A DNA stretch of 64,000 nucleotides, from positions 310,001-374,000 of the forward strand of contig CAWJPY010000001.1 in NCBI GenBank assembly GCA_963844865.1, given 5' to 3'. Shown here in pieces: positions 33,213 to 42,434 of this stretch (position 1 is the stretch's first letter; each line of letters begins with the position of its first letter). Below the pieces are notes generated by a model, which saw nothing but the letters and a program-made list of their open reading frames with translations, searched no databases and was not told the DNA's origin. This DNA is from CAWJPY01 sp963844865 (GTDB taxonomy: Bacteria; Acidobacteriota; Thermoanaerobaculia; Thermoanaerobaculales; Sulfomarinibacteraceae). Made by a program: the position numbers and the translations under genes.

Positions 33213-34205
33213 TCAGAGCCGCTCGGTCATGATCCGGTGCAGGAGGGCGGTGTCGATGTTGCCTCCGGAGAGCACGCAGGCCACGGTCCGCCCGGCGAGG
33301 TCGGGCCCGCCGTCGTAGCCCGGCGCCGGTCCGGCCAGCAACGGCGCCGCCGCCGCCGCCCCCGAGCCCTCCACCACCTGACCGCAGCGGTCGAGGAGGG
33401 TGAAGACGGCGTCCGCCAGGGCCCGCTCGCGCACCACCACGATCCCGGCCATGAGCTCGCGCGCCACCTGGAACGGCACGACGCCGTAGCCACCGGTCAA
33501 ACCGTCTGCAATGGACGGGTCGGCATCCCAGCTCTCCCGGCAGCGACCATCGCGGAAGGAGTGCCACGCGGCCGGCGTGGAGTCGGGCTGGACCCCCCAC
33601 ACCTCCACCTCGGGGCGCAGGGCCTTCGCCGCCACGGCGATGCCCGCCGACAGGGCGCCACCGCCCACGGGAACCAGGATCACGTCCACCTGCGGCAGGT
33701 CCTCCACGAGCTCCAGGCCCACCGTGCCCTGGGCAGCGATCACGGTCTCGTCGTCGTAGGCGGGGACCAGGAGTGCGTCATGTGCCGCAGCCCACGACGT
33801 CGCCAGCCGCGCCGCGTCCTCGTAGCTCGCGCCCTCGATGTGGACGTCGGTGCCCAGGGAGGCCAGCTTGGCCAGCTTGGTGGCCGGCGTGGTCCGCGGC
33901 ACGAAGACGGTGGCCGCACGGTCGTCCAGGATGCGCGCCGCCCGGGCCACCCCCAGGCCGTGGTTGCCGGCCGACGCGGTGACGAGACCGCGGGCCCGCG
34001 CACCTTCAGGCTGCGCCGCCGCCCACACGAAGGCGCCGCGCGCCTTGAAGGAGCCCGTCACCTGCAGGTTCTCGAGCTTGAGAAAGACCCGGCACGACGC
34101 CTCGTCGCCCAAATCCGGCGCCTCCACCACAGGCGTCCGGAGCAGCCGCGCCCGTTGCCGGAGCACCTCGGCCGCCCACCGCACGTCGTCCACGCTCACC
34201 GTCAT
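33213..34205 (-). CDS. PLP-dependent threonine/serine dehydratase-like enzyme (fold type II)
   Basis: A 330-residue fold-type-II PLP enzyme, most like catabolic threonine dehydratase, which deaminates Thr/Ser to 2-oxo acids, or serine racemase. I place the start at 34205 (MTVSVDDVRWAAEVLRQRAR). The PLP lysine lies in KLENLQVTGSFKARGA, the substrate loop is TASAGNHGLGVARAA, the phosphate-binding glycine loop is VPVGGGALSAGIAVAA, and a conserved Ser-Gly pair is in VLSGGNIDTALL near the end. There is no C-terminal ACT domain, so no isoleucine feedback is expected and a degradative role is favoured. It is flanked by secreted propeller genes on both sides and is not obviously in an operon. Confidence 0.85.
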   Translation of the reverse strand: MTVSVDDVRWAAEVLRQRARLLRTPVVEAPDLGDEASCRVFLKLENLQVTGSFKARGAFVWAAAQPEGARARGLVTASAGNHGLGVARAARILDDRAATVFVPRTTPATKLAKLASLGTDVHIEGASYEDAARLATSWAAAHDALLVPAYDDETVIAAQGTVGLELVEDLPQVDVILVPVGGGALSAGIAVAAKALRPEVEVWGVQPDSTPAAWHSFRDGRCRESWDADPSIADGLTGGYGVVPFQVARELMAGIVVVRERALADAVFTLLDRCGQVVEGSGAAAAAPLLAGPAPGYDGGPDLAGRTVACVLSGGNIDTALLHRIMTERL

Positions 34206-34325
34206 CGGGCCTACCGTAACAGGGAAACGCCTCCCGACGCTTCGCGGCCGTCCGTGACGGCCCGAGGACATGCCACTGCAGCCCGCCCATCTCGGCGGTG
34301 CAGCCGTCTCAGGCTTCTCTGAGGT

Positions 34326-36572
34326 TCATGGCCGCGTCGCCGACCACGCCAACGCGTTGCCCGACTCGAAGTCGTCGGCGAAGATGATGAACCCGCCCGG
34401 GCTCACCTTGGCGACGAAGCCGTCGTTGTAGCCGCCGTTGTACGTGAGATCGGGCCCGCCCGCCACCGGGAAGCTCGACTCATCGGAGGAGGTCTCTCCC
34501 GTCACGTAGGTCGCGCCGGCGACATCAACGGCAACGCCATACCCTGCATCGTTGCTCGATCCGCCGATGTAGCCGCAGTAGGAAAGGGCGCTGCCGGCAG
34601 GGTTCACCGCGGCCACGAAGGCATCCCGCGTCCCTCCGTTGTAGGTGAGATCAGGGCCGACCGCCACCGGGAACGTCCCCTCCGTGGAGGCGGTCCCGCC
34701 TGCCAGGTAGGCGACGCCGACGCCGTCGACGGCCACGGCGTAGCTGGAGTCGGACTCCGAGCCGCCGACGTAGCCGCAGTACACCAGCGCGGTGCCCGTG
34801 GCATTCACCTTGGCCGCGAAGGCATCAAACGTCCCCCCGTTGTAGGTGAGATCGGGGCCCACCGCCACGGGGAAGTCCGCCTCGGTGGACGCGGTCTCGC
34901 CCGTCACGTAGGCGTTGCCCCCATCATCAACGGCGATCGCCCACCCCACCTCGTGCCCCGATCCCCCGATGTAGCCGCAGTAGGTGAGCGCGTCGCCGGC
35001 GGTGTTCACCTTGGCCACGAATACGTCCCAGGGGCCTCCGTTGTAGTCGAGGTCCGGGCCTCCCGCCACGGGAAAGGTGGTCTCGGTGGAGCGGGTCTGT
35101 CCTGTGAGGTAGGCGTTGCCGGCGGAGCTGACGGCGATGCCGTAGCCGCGGTCCAGATCGGAGCCGCCGACATAGCCGCAGTACGTGAGTCCATCCCCCG
35201 CGGCGTTCACCTTGGCCACGAACGCGTCGCCACCTCCGTTGTACGTGAGGTCCGGGCCCCCCGCCACCGGAAACGTCGTCTCGTCGGAGTAGGTGTAGCC
35301 GTTGACGTAGGCGTCGCCGGCCGAGTCGACGCCGATGCCGTACGCCCCGTCCTCCGCATCGCCACCGATGTAGCCGCAGTAGGTGAGTCCGTCGCCGGCC
35401 GCGTTCACCTTGGCCACGAATGCGTCGCCACCTCCGTTGTACGTGAGGTCCGGGCCCCCCACCACCGGAAACGTCGTCTCGTCGGAGTAGGTGTAGCCGC
35501 TGACGTAGGCGTTGCCGTCAGCATCGATGGTGAGGAAGCCTCCTCCGTCGTCATCCGCACCGCCGATGTAGCCGCAGTACACCAGCGCGGTACCCGCCGC
35601 ATTCACCTTGGCCACGAACACGTCACCGGTGCCGTTGTAGGTGACCTCCGGACCCACCAGGACCGGGAATGTCGTCTCCGTGGAGCTCGTGGCGCCGCTG
35701 ATGTACATGTTCCCGGCGGCATCGACGGCGACGTCGTCACCGTAATCGTTGTCCAGCCCACCGATGTAGCCGCAGCTCACCAGGGTCACCGGGTCCACCA
35801 CCAGCTCGTGGCGCGGATCGTAGTCGCCGAGCCGGAACCCGTAGACCCGCCGTCCCTCACCGCCGGGGCCTTCGAGCGTGAACGCCACCGGCACCTCGAC
35901 ACGGCGGCCGTCGATCTCCTGGTAGGCGACGGGCGCCTCCTCGCGAAGGCCGCCGAGAGGCGTCTCGACCACCAACGACCCGTCAGCATCGCTCCTGACG
36001 GCGGTCGCCCCGCGGTAGGCGAGGCGGATCGCGCTGGGGTCGGCTCCGGCCCGCACCACGAAGTGCGACTTCAGCTCGCCGGCCATACCACTCACGACGA
36101 GATCGACACCGGGCCATGGCTCGTGGTAGACGACCGACCCGAACGCGGGCACGCCGGTGCGCCACGCCGTCCTCGGCCCCACGAAGTAGCTCACACGCGT
36201 CGGGAGAGGATCCTCGCCCACCGGCGCCCGCGGGGTTGCGTCCACGAGGTCGAGGGCGACGGCCCAGCTTCCTGCGTCCCCGGCCCGGCCGCCGCCAGCG
36301 ACGGGGTGGAGTCGATATCTCAATCCTCCCGCAGTCAGCCAGACGCTGGCCTCCCGCCCGCGCACCGCGTAGGAGACCACATGGTCTCCGGGCGCCTCCT
36401 CGGGGACGAAGAGCAACGGCAACTGGTCGAGCCCGCTGACCGCGGCCCGCGCACCTCCATCGTGATGTGCCTCCCGAGGAGGAGGCGAGGTGTGCGCTGG
36501 AACGGCGAACATGCCCACCGCGATGACACCGACGACCACTGCCGATCGAACCACGAGTACACGGTGCTTCAT
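34326..36572 (-). CDS. Secreted SBBP seven-repeat beta-propeller protein
   Basis: A 748-residue exported protein from the ATG at 36572 (MKHRVLVVRSAVVVGVIAVG, signal peptide ending near PAHTS). Residues about 40-260 form the N-terminal domain usual for SBBP proteins (LLFVPEEAPGDHVVSYAV). Seven SBBP repeats of 66-67 residues follow, each starting with a Cys in CGY(I/V)GG and containing G-AYV-G-T-S-E-TFPV and DLTYNGG-DAFVAKVN. Seven repeats make a complete seven-bladed propeller. The C-terminus IIFADDFESGNALAWSATRP is a short tail recurring on secreted proteins of this type, possibly a sorting signal; the large secreted protein at 47761 has a related FTDGFEPGDTSAW. Ligand and role are unknown. 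Confidence 0.87.
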   Translation of the reverse strand: MKHRVLVVRSAVVVGVIAVGMFAVPAHTSPPPREAHHDGGARAAVSGLDQLPLLFVPEEAPGDHVVSYAVRGREASVWLTAGGLRYRLHPVAGGGRAGDAGSWAVALDLVDATPRAPVGEDPLPTRVSYFVGPRTAWRTGVPAFGSVVYHEPWPGVDLVVSGMAGELKSHFVVRAGADPSAIRLAYRGATAVRSDADGSLVVETPLGGLREEAPVAYQEIDGRRVEVPVAFTLEGPGGEGRRVYGFRLGDYDPRHELVVDPVTLVSCGYIGGLDNDYGDDVAVDAAGNMYISGATSSTETTFPVLVGPEVTYNGTGDVFVAKVNAAGTALVYCGYIGGADDDGGGFLTIDADGNAYVSGYTYSDETTFPVVGGPDLTYNGGGDAFVAKVNAAGDGLTYCGYIGGDAEDGAYGIGVDSAGDAYVNGYTYSDETTFPVAGGPDLTYNGGGDAFVAKVNAAGDGLTYCGYVGGSDLDRGYGIAVSSAGNAYLTGQTRSTETTFPVAGGPDLDYNGGPWDVFVAKVNTAGDALTYCGYIGGSGHEVGWAIAVDDGGNAYVTGETASTEADFPVAVGPDLTYNGGTFDAFAAKVNATGTALVYCGYVGGSESDSSYAVAVDGVGVAYLAGGTASTEGTFPVAVGPDLTYNGGTRDAFVAAVNPAGSALSYCGYIGGSSNDAGYGVAVDVAGATYVTGETSSDESSFPVAGGPDLTYNGGYNDGFVAKVSPGGFIIFADDFESGNALAWSATRP
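34396..35777 (-). repeat. Seven ~198-bp tandem repeats inside the SBBP gene
   Basis: Seven in-frame units of about 198-201 bp code the propeller blades. Two neighbouring units (around 35207-35312 and 35405-35510) are nearly identical at DNA level over about 100 bp, with only a few changes. This implies recent duplication or gene conversion among blades. Assemblers could collapse or expand this array. Confidence 0.85.
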
Positions 36573-36895
36573 GGTCTCAACCTCACGAACTCGCCTCGTG
36601 TCTGGACGGGTGACTGGGCCGGCGATCACCCAGCACGCTCTGTCTGTCGACTGGTCACCTCGATCGATTATCGCACCGATTCGCCCGAAGAGACATCTCC
36701 CGACGTCCCGGCAACGACGATCACCCGCCCACTCCTCGGTCGTACGGCCGCGGACCCGCGTCGTACGGTCTTGCGTGGATCCAGTTCTCTACGGTCGATG
36801 CGGCCGTACCCAGGTGCCTCCCGACGACCGTCGGACGCCCCCGCGGTCTTCCGCCCTGGACATCGATCCAAGGCGGGATGCGCGCCAGGGGAGCG
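36573..36895. other. Gap with a 10-bp inverted repeat, no gene seen
   Basis: This 323-nt stretch lies between the SBBP gene start and the end of the glycyl radical enzyme gene. It contains a perfect dyad GTACGGCCGC (36742-36751) / GCGGCCGTAC (36800-36809) with 48 nt between the arms, and a third related CGTACGG in between. It must hold the SBBP promoter and may hold a terminator for the upstream operon, but I recognise neither with confidence. Confidence 0.4.
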
Positions 36896-39251
36896 CTATG
36901 CGTGCTCGGTGCGCGTGATGATCTCCTCCTGCAGCGCCTCCGAGAGGTCGCAGAAGTAGTCCGAGTAGCCGGCGACGCGGACGATGAGGCCCGGTAGGCG
37001 TCGGGATCGGCCTGGGCCTTGCGCAGGGTGTCGGCGGTGACCACGTTGAACTGGACATGGTGACCGTCAGCCTTGAAGTAGGTCCGGACGAGCTGCGCGA
37101 GCCTTTCGATGCCCTCCTCCTCCGCCAGCAGGGCGGGGGCGAACTTCATGTTCAGCAGGGTGCCGCCGGTCTTGACGTGGTCCATCTTGGCCGCGGAGGC
37201 AAAGACCGCGGTGGGACCCCGGCGATCGGCGCCCTGCACCGGCGAGATCCCCTCCGACAGGGGCATCCCCCGTCGCCGGCCGTCGGGAGTGGCGCCACAC
37301 ACCGAGCCGAAGTAGACGTGGGAGGTCGTGGGCAGCATCTCGATCCGGTGCACCCCGCCCCGCGCGTCGGGGCGGCCGTCGATGAGCTCGAAGGCGGCGT
37401 CGAACACCCGGCGCATGAGCTCGTCGGCCTCGTCGTCGTCGTTGCCGTACTTGGGCATGCGGTTGACCAGGCGGGCGCGCAGCGGCTCGGCGTCTGAGAA
37501 GTCGGCGTCCAGGACCGCGACCAGATCCGCCAGCGACATCGCCCCGTCCTCGAACACGTGTCTCCGGATGGCGGCCAGGGCGTCGGTGATGGTCCCGATC
37601 CCCACCGCCTGGATGAAGGTGTTGTTGTAGCGGGCGCCACCGGCGTTGTAGTCGCGGCCTTGGGCGATGCAGTCGTCGATGAGCACGGACAGGAACGGCG
37701 CCGGCATGTCGGTGGCGTAGAGGCGGCCGACCAGCAGGTTGCCGCGGATCTTGACCTCGAGGAGGTGGGCGAGCTGGCGCCGGAAGGCGCTGAACAGGTC
37801 GTCGAAGGTGGTGAAGGAGGGGGCGTCGCCGGTGGCGGGACCGAGCCGCACCCCCGTGCCGGGGTCGACGCCGTCGTGGAGGGCGAGCTCCAGCACCTTC
37901 ACCAGGTTGAAGTAGCCGGTGAGGATGTACGCCTCCTTGCCGAAGGCGCCCACCTCCACGCAGCCGGAGCAGCCGCCGGCGCGGGCGTCCTCCAGCGTCT
38001 TGCCCTGGCGGAGCTGCTCCTCCACCACCGTGTCGGCGTTGAACAGCGAGGGGAACCCGTAGCCGCGGCGGATCACCCGCAGCGCGTGGGCGAGCAGGGC
38101 GTCGGGGGTCTTGCGCGACACCTGCAGGTTGGAGGAGGGCTGCAGCAGGTGCATGTCCTCGATGATGTCCAGGAGCAGGTGGGAGACCTCGTTGGAGCCG
38201 TCCGAGCCGTCGGCCAGCAACCCGCCGATGTTGATGTTCGCGAAGTCGGTGTAGGTGCCGCTCTCCTCGGCGGTAACCCCGACCTTGGGCGGCGCCGGGT
38301 GGTTGTTGAACTTCACGAAGAAGCACTCGAGCAGCTCGCGGGCCCCTGCCTCGTCGAGGGTCCCTTCGCCGAGCCCCTGGCGGTAGAAGGGCAACAGGTG
38401 CTGGTCGAGGTGGCCGGGGTTGAAGGCGTCCCAGCCGTTGAGCTCGGTGATCACGCCGAGGTGGCAGAACCAGTACGACTGCAGCGCCTCCCAGAAGTCC
38501 CGCGGAGCGTGGGCCGGAACGCGGCGGCAGACGGCGGCGATGCGCTCCAGCTCGGCACGACGCCGAGGGTCGGCTGTCGTGGCGGCACGCTCGGTGGCGA
38601 GGTCGGCGTGTCGCTCGGCGAAGAGGATCGACCGCATCCGACGCGATGGCCATGGCGGTGAGGGCCTCGCGCTTGTCGAGGGCATCGGGGTCGGCCCCGA
38701 GGTCGAGGGAGGCCAGCGCGCGCTCGATGTCCCCCTTGAGGTCGAGGAGGCCGCGGGAGTAGATCTTGCCGTCGAGCACCGTGTGCCCCGGAGCGCGCTG
38801 CTCCATGAACTCGGTGAACACGCCCGGCGTCGTAGGCGGCGTGCCACTCATCAGGCAGCAGCTCCATCATGCGGTCGCGCAGCGAGCGTCCGCGCCAGTA
38901 CGGGATCACCGTCTCGCGGTAGGTCGAGAGGCACTCCTCTGGCACGCGGTACGCGGTCTTGGGGCGCCCGTCGAGGATGCGAAGGTCCTCCAGGCTGTGG
39001 CAGGTGAGCTCCGGGTACGTCGGCGTCGCCTTGGGCCGCGGACCGCGCTCGCCGACGATCAGCTCGCCCGCGCCGATCCAGATGGTCTTGTGGCGGCACA
39101 GGTGTGCGAACGCCCGGGCGCGCATCACCGGAGCCGACCAGCGCCCCAGGTTCTCCTCGTAGAACCGCGTGATCAGCTCCGCGCGCTCGGCCGAGATGGA
39201 GGGCACCGCCTCCAGGCTCTCCCGCCGCAACGCCATGGTGCGATCATTCAT
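36896..39251 (-). CDS. hypD: Glycyl radical enzyme, HypD-like trans-4-hydroxy-L-proline dehydratase, with three frameshifts
   Basis: A pyruvate-formate-lyase-family radical enzyme. Corrected for three single-base indels (extra base at 38823-38825, extra base near 38640, missing base at 36990-36992) it is 784 residues. The catalytic Cys lies in GGCSGCVEVGAFGKE (codon 37960-37962) with the CxE pattern of dehydratases, and the radical Gly in RVAGYSDYF near residue 761 (codon 36968-36970). The stretches FTEFMEQRAPGHTV, FVKFNNHPAPPKVG, KYGNDDDEAD and DGHHVQFNV, and the length, match HypD as I recall it; HypD converts hydroxyproline to pyrroline-5-carboxylate. The activase gene is 4 nt upstream. 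Other GRE dehydratases remain possible. All key motifs survive, so the frameshifts are probably sequence errors. Confidence 0.82.
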
Positions 39252-39255
39252 GCCT

Positions 39256-40179
39256 TCACCCTCCGATGACAGCGTTGATCCCTGCCTCGATGAACATCCC
39301 CGCGACGGCCTGCATGCGCTGGAGCGAGGGCGGTTGAAGGCCCTCGGGGCCGGCCTGCCGACCGAGACGCACCGCCTTCCCGGTGCCGGTGCGATGGTAG
39401 GCGAGCAGGCTCACCCGCTCGACCCCCTCGAGCGCCGTCGCCAGGGCCACGGCGGCGCGCAGGTTGGCGGGGTCGTCGTTGACGCCCGGGATCAGGGGAA
39501 TGCGCAGCCAGATCGGCACCCCGAGCCGCGACGCCTCCTCGAGGTTGGCGAGGATGGGTGCGAGGGGCGCGCCGGTCAGATCGTGGTGGCGCGCCGGGTC
39601 CAAATGCTTGAGGTCCCAGAGTAGGAGATCGGTGGAGCCGGCGACCTCCGCCACGACCTCGGGCCGCGCGAGGCCGCAGGTGTCCACGGCGGTGTGCACC
39701 CCCTCCCTCCGGCAGGCGTCCAGGCAGGCGAGGAGGAAGTCCGGCTGGAGGAGCGGCTCGCCCCCAGAGAAGGTCACACCGCCGCCGCTGGTGTCGTAGG
39801 CCAGGCGGTCGCGCAGCACCTCGACGAGCACCTCGGCGACGCTCCACTCTTCGCCGACCCGTTGGCGCGCCCGGGCGGGGCAGACATCGAAGCATCGGCC
39901 GCAGTCGAGGCAGCCTGCGGTGCCCACCGCCTCGCCGGAGGCCAGAGGCCCGCTCGGAAGCAGGCAGGCGTCCGTGCACGACCCGCAGTGGACACAGCGC
40001 GCGGCGTTGACGATCACCTGCGGCCAGGGCTCGATGCCCTCCGGGTTGTGGCACCACCAACAGCGCAGCGGACAACCCTTGAGGAACACGGTGGTGCGCA
40101 CACCGGGGCCGTCGTGGAACGACGCGCGCTGCACGTTGAACACGACCCCCTCGGGCGCCTGGACCGGCTCGATGACCAT
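39256..40179 (-). CDS. hypE: Glycyl radical enzyme activase (radical SAM), HypE-like
   Basis: This radical-SAM enzyme installs the glycyl radical on the adjacent enzyme. I choose the start at 40179 (MVIEPVQAPEGVVFNVQRAS), which has GGGAG 7 nt upstream; an in-frame ATG at 40194 is an alternative. The 307-residue protein has the SAM cluster motif CPLRCWWC (CxxxCxxC), the GPGVRTTVFLKGCP lead-in, and two ferredoxin-like 4Fe-4S motifs between it and the TIM barrel (CVHCGSCTDAC and CLDCGRCFDVCPA), as in activases of dehydratase-type GREs. TFSGGEPLLQ is the SAM-binding GGE motif. The 4-nt spacing to hypD indicates one operon. Confidence 0.92.
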   Translation of the reverse strand: MVIEPVQAPEGVVFNVQRASFHDGPGVRTTVFLKGCPLRCWWCHNPEGIEPWPQVIVNAARCVHCGSCTDACLLPSGPLASGEAVGTAGCLDCGRCFDVCPARARQRVGEEWSVAEVLVEVLRDRLAYDTSGGGVTFSGGEPLLQPDFLLACLDACRREGVHTAVDTCGLARPEVVAEVAGSTDLLLWDLKHLDPARHHDLTGAPLAPILANLEEASRLGVPIWLRIPLIPGVNDDPANLRAAVALATALEGVERVSLLAYHRTGTGKAVRLGRQAGPEGLQPPSLQRMQAVAGMFIEAGINAVIGG

Positions 40180-40284
40180 GGCGGCTCCCATCATCCATGA
40201 TGGTCCGATCCTCGCCTCCGGTCTTGTAGAATCGGCCAGCCATGGCTCGATTCTCTGCACAGCTTCGGCGGACATGAGGCCGGG

Positions 40285-41025
40285 GTGAGCGAAACGGCCC
40301 TCGGCGCGGCGGTCCGCCAGGCCGGCTTCGTGCTGGCGCTCTTCGACCACCTGCCGGACGTGGTGTTCTTCGTCAAGGACCTCGAGGGACGGTACGCCGC
40401 CATCAACGACACGCTGGTGGAGCGGCTCGGTCGACGTCGCAAGGAGGAGGTGCTGGGACGCACGACGCGCGACCTCTTCCCCGCCCCCCTCGGCGAGGCC
40501 TACCTGCAGCAGGACCTGTCCGTGCTCGAAAGCGGCCGACCGCTGGTGGACGTGCTCGAGCTCCACCTCTACCCAGGCGGCACGGAGGGCTGGTGCATCA
40601 CCCGCAAGACCCCTGTCCGCACGCCGCACGACGGGATCGTCGGCCTCGCCGGCACGTCCCGCGACGTGCCCGGTGCCGCGATCGAGGGGAAGCACCTCGC
40701 GGGGCTCGCCGAGGCGGTCCGGCTGATCCGCACCCACTACGGCGAACCGCTGCGCATCGACCGTCTCGCTGCCGCCTCCGGGATGTCGGTCTACCGTTTC
40801 GGCCGCCGCATCCGCTCCCTGTTCGGGCTCACTCCGGCCCAGCTCGTCGCCCAGACCCGCCTCGACGCGGCCCGTACCTTGCTGGACGGGGGCAGCGCCC
40901 CGGTGGCCGAGATCGCCCTCGCCTGCGGCTACTCGGACCACAGCGCCTTCACCCGCCAGTTCAAACGGGCAGTGGGGCTCACCCCCACCGAGTACCGCCG
41001 GCGGCGCCGGCCGCCGCCCATCTGA
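40285..41025 (+). CDS. PAS-AraC family transcriptional regulator
   Basis: A 246-residue regulator starting at a GTG (40285). Residues about 15-130 form a PAS domain (LFDHLPDVVFFVKDLEGRYA, then WCITRKTPVRTPHDGIVGLA), a likely sensor of a small ligand or redox state. The C-terminal 100 residues are an AraC/XylS double HTH (IDRLAAASGMSVYRFGRRIR and VAEIALACGYSDHSAFTRQF). It is divergent from hypE with a shared 105-nt intergenic region, so it very probably controls the hypE-hypD operon, perhaps in response to hydroxyproline. No symmetric operator is obvious in that gap. Confidence 0.88.
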   Translation: MSETALGAAVRQAGFVLALFDHLPDVVFFVKDLEGRYAAINDTLVERLGRRRKEEVLGRTTRDLFPAPLGEAYLQQDLSVLESGRPLVDVLELHLYPGGTEGWCITRKTPVRTPHDGIVGLAGTSRDVPGAAIEGKHLAGLAEAVRLIRTHYGEPLRIDRLAAASGMSVYRFGRRIRSLFGLTPAQLVAQTRLDAARTLLDGGSAPVAEIALACGYSDHSAFTRQFKRAVGLTPTEYRRRRRPPPI

Positions 41026-41166
41026 GGCGGGAGCGCTGCCAGCTGCCGGGCGGACGGCGACCCAGGGGCCATGCGAGGGCCTCGACAGGGGATGGTCCTC
41101 CTGTGCCTTCCACGTTCCCCATCCTCATGATCACCGTTCGCGGAGAGGCCCGGGCCCGCCCGTGTC

Positions 41167-42138
41167 CTAGCCTCCGATTGACGCCATGGGCAGCGTGGAC
41201 GCCATGCCGGCGGCGGGCACCTTCGCCGCCAGGTAGTCTCGCAGCGTGGGCGCCACCGAAGCCCCGGAGGTGGTGCGCAGCAGCTCTGCCAAGGGCAACA
41301 GTGTCGGGTCCATGAGGCAACGCCGCAGCCGGCCGCGGGAGTCCAAGCGCAGGCGACGGCAGCCGGCACAGAAAGGTCGCGAGCGGGGGGTGATCCAGCC
41401 CACCCGAACAACGCTCCCTCGCCATGGGACCCAGCCGCCCCGTGCCGTGGTCGTCCCCTCGCCGTTACCGATCTCGGGCAGCTCGAGGCCGCGGCGGACC
41501 TCGGCGGCCGACACCAGCTCGCGCTCGCACCAGGCCGCCTCCGTGCCGGTGCGCATGAGCTCGATGAAGCGGACCTCGAGGCCGCGTTCGCCCGCGAAGT
41601 CGAGCAGAGCGGGCACGTCGCGGCGCCAGCTCGTGGCCATGAGCACCGCGTTGAGCTTGACGGGCCGCAGGCCGGCGGCACGGGCGGCGTCGATGCCGGC
41701 CAGGGTCTCCTCGATGCGGCCACCGCGGGTCAGCTCGGCGAAACGCTCGGGATCGAGGGTGTCCAGGGAGACATTGACCCGACGCAGGCCCGCCTCCGCA
41801 AGGGCGTGCGCCAGATCTGGGAGCCGGACGCCGTTGGTGGTGCCCGACACCTCGTCCACGGCGTCCGAGGCCGCCAGCTCACGGACAAGCCCGACGACAC
41901 CCGCCCGCACGAGGGGCTCACCGCCGGTCAGCTTGACGCGGCGCACCCCAGCGGCGCGGCACAGCCAGAGGGTGGTGGCGGTCAGCTCCTCCAAGGTCAG
42001 CAGCTCGGCGCGGGCGATCTTGGGGACCCCGGAGACCGGCACGCAGTAGCGGCAGCGCAGGTTGCAGCGATCGGTTATGGACAGCCGCAGGACCGCGTCG
42101 GAGAGAGGCACGGTCGGGCCCGGCGCGGACTCTCCCAT
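41167..42138 (-). CDS. moaA: GTP 3',8-cyclase MoaA (molybdenum cofactor synthesis)
   Basis: This radical-SAM enzyme starts molybdopterin synthesis from GTP. The start at 42138 (MGESAPGPTVPLSDAVLRLS) has a strong AAAGGAGA upstream. The 323-residue protein shows the N-terminal cluster motif CNLRCRYC, the GGEPLVR SAM motif, the C-terminal cluster CAGCRRLRLDSRGRLRRC (CxxC-x13-C), and the terminal Gly-Gly (SIGG) needed for activity. It lies downstream of moeA on the same strand with 296 nt between. That gap has several GC-rich stems near 42190-42140, but I do not recognise a molybdenum cofactor riboswitch. Confidence 0.94.
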   Translation of the reverse strand: MGESAPGPTVPLSDAVLRLSITDRCNLRCRYCVPVSGVPKIARAELLTLEELTATTLWLCRAAGVRRVKLTGGEPLVRAGVVGLVRELAASDAVDEVSGTTNGVRLPDLAHALAEAGLRRVNVSLDTLDPERFAELTRGGRIEETLAGIDAARAAGLRPVKLNAVLMATSWRRDVPALLDFAGERGLEVRFIELMRTGTEAAWCERELVSAAEVRRGLELPEIGNGEGTTTARGGWVPWRGSVVRVGWITPRSRPFCAGCRRLRLDSRGRLRRCLMDPTLLPLAELLRTTSGASVAPTLRDYLAAKVPAAGMASTLPMASIGG

Positions 42139-42434
42139 GTGGTCTCCTTTCCCCGCCGGGAAGGCGCCGCGTTGCCACGCCGATTCTCGGGGCTCCGGAG
42201 CCCGTAGACTCCGCTCACCGCTCGCCGGGCCACGGGATCCGCCCCCGCAGGTCCACCGAATCGGAGACGCCCATCCTATCAGGCATCCGCCTGACCGCTC
42301 ATGCCCACATCTCATCGCGGGACCATGTCCGACCGGTGCGGGCGGAGGAAGGGGGCTGCACTGTCCGGCGTGCTGCCTCCAACGCATCGGACTGGAGATC
42401 CCCAAGATCACACACCTCGGCAACCCGGGCGAGC

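Noticed and set aside
42139..42434. A molybdenum cofactor riboswitch before moaA.
   Set aside because: GC-rich stems are present, but I could not match the conserved core of the Moco motif; nothing beyond general structure supports it.
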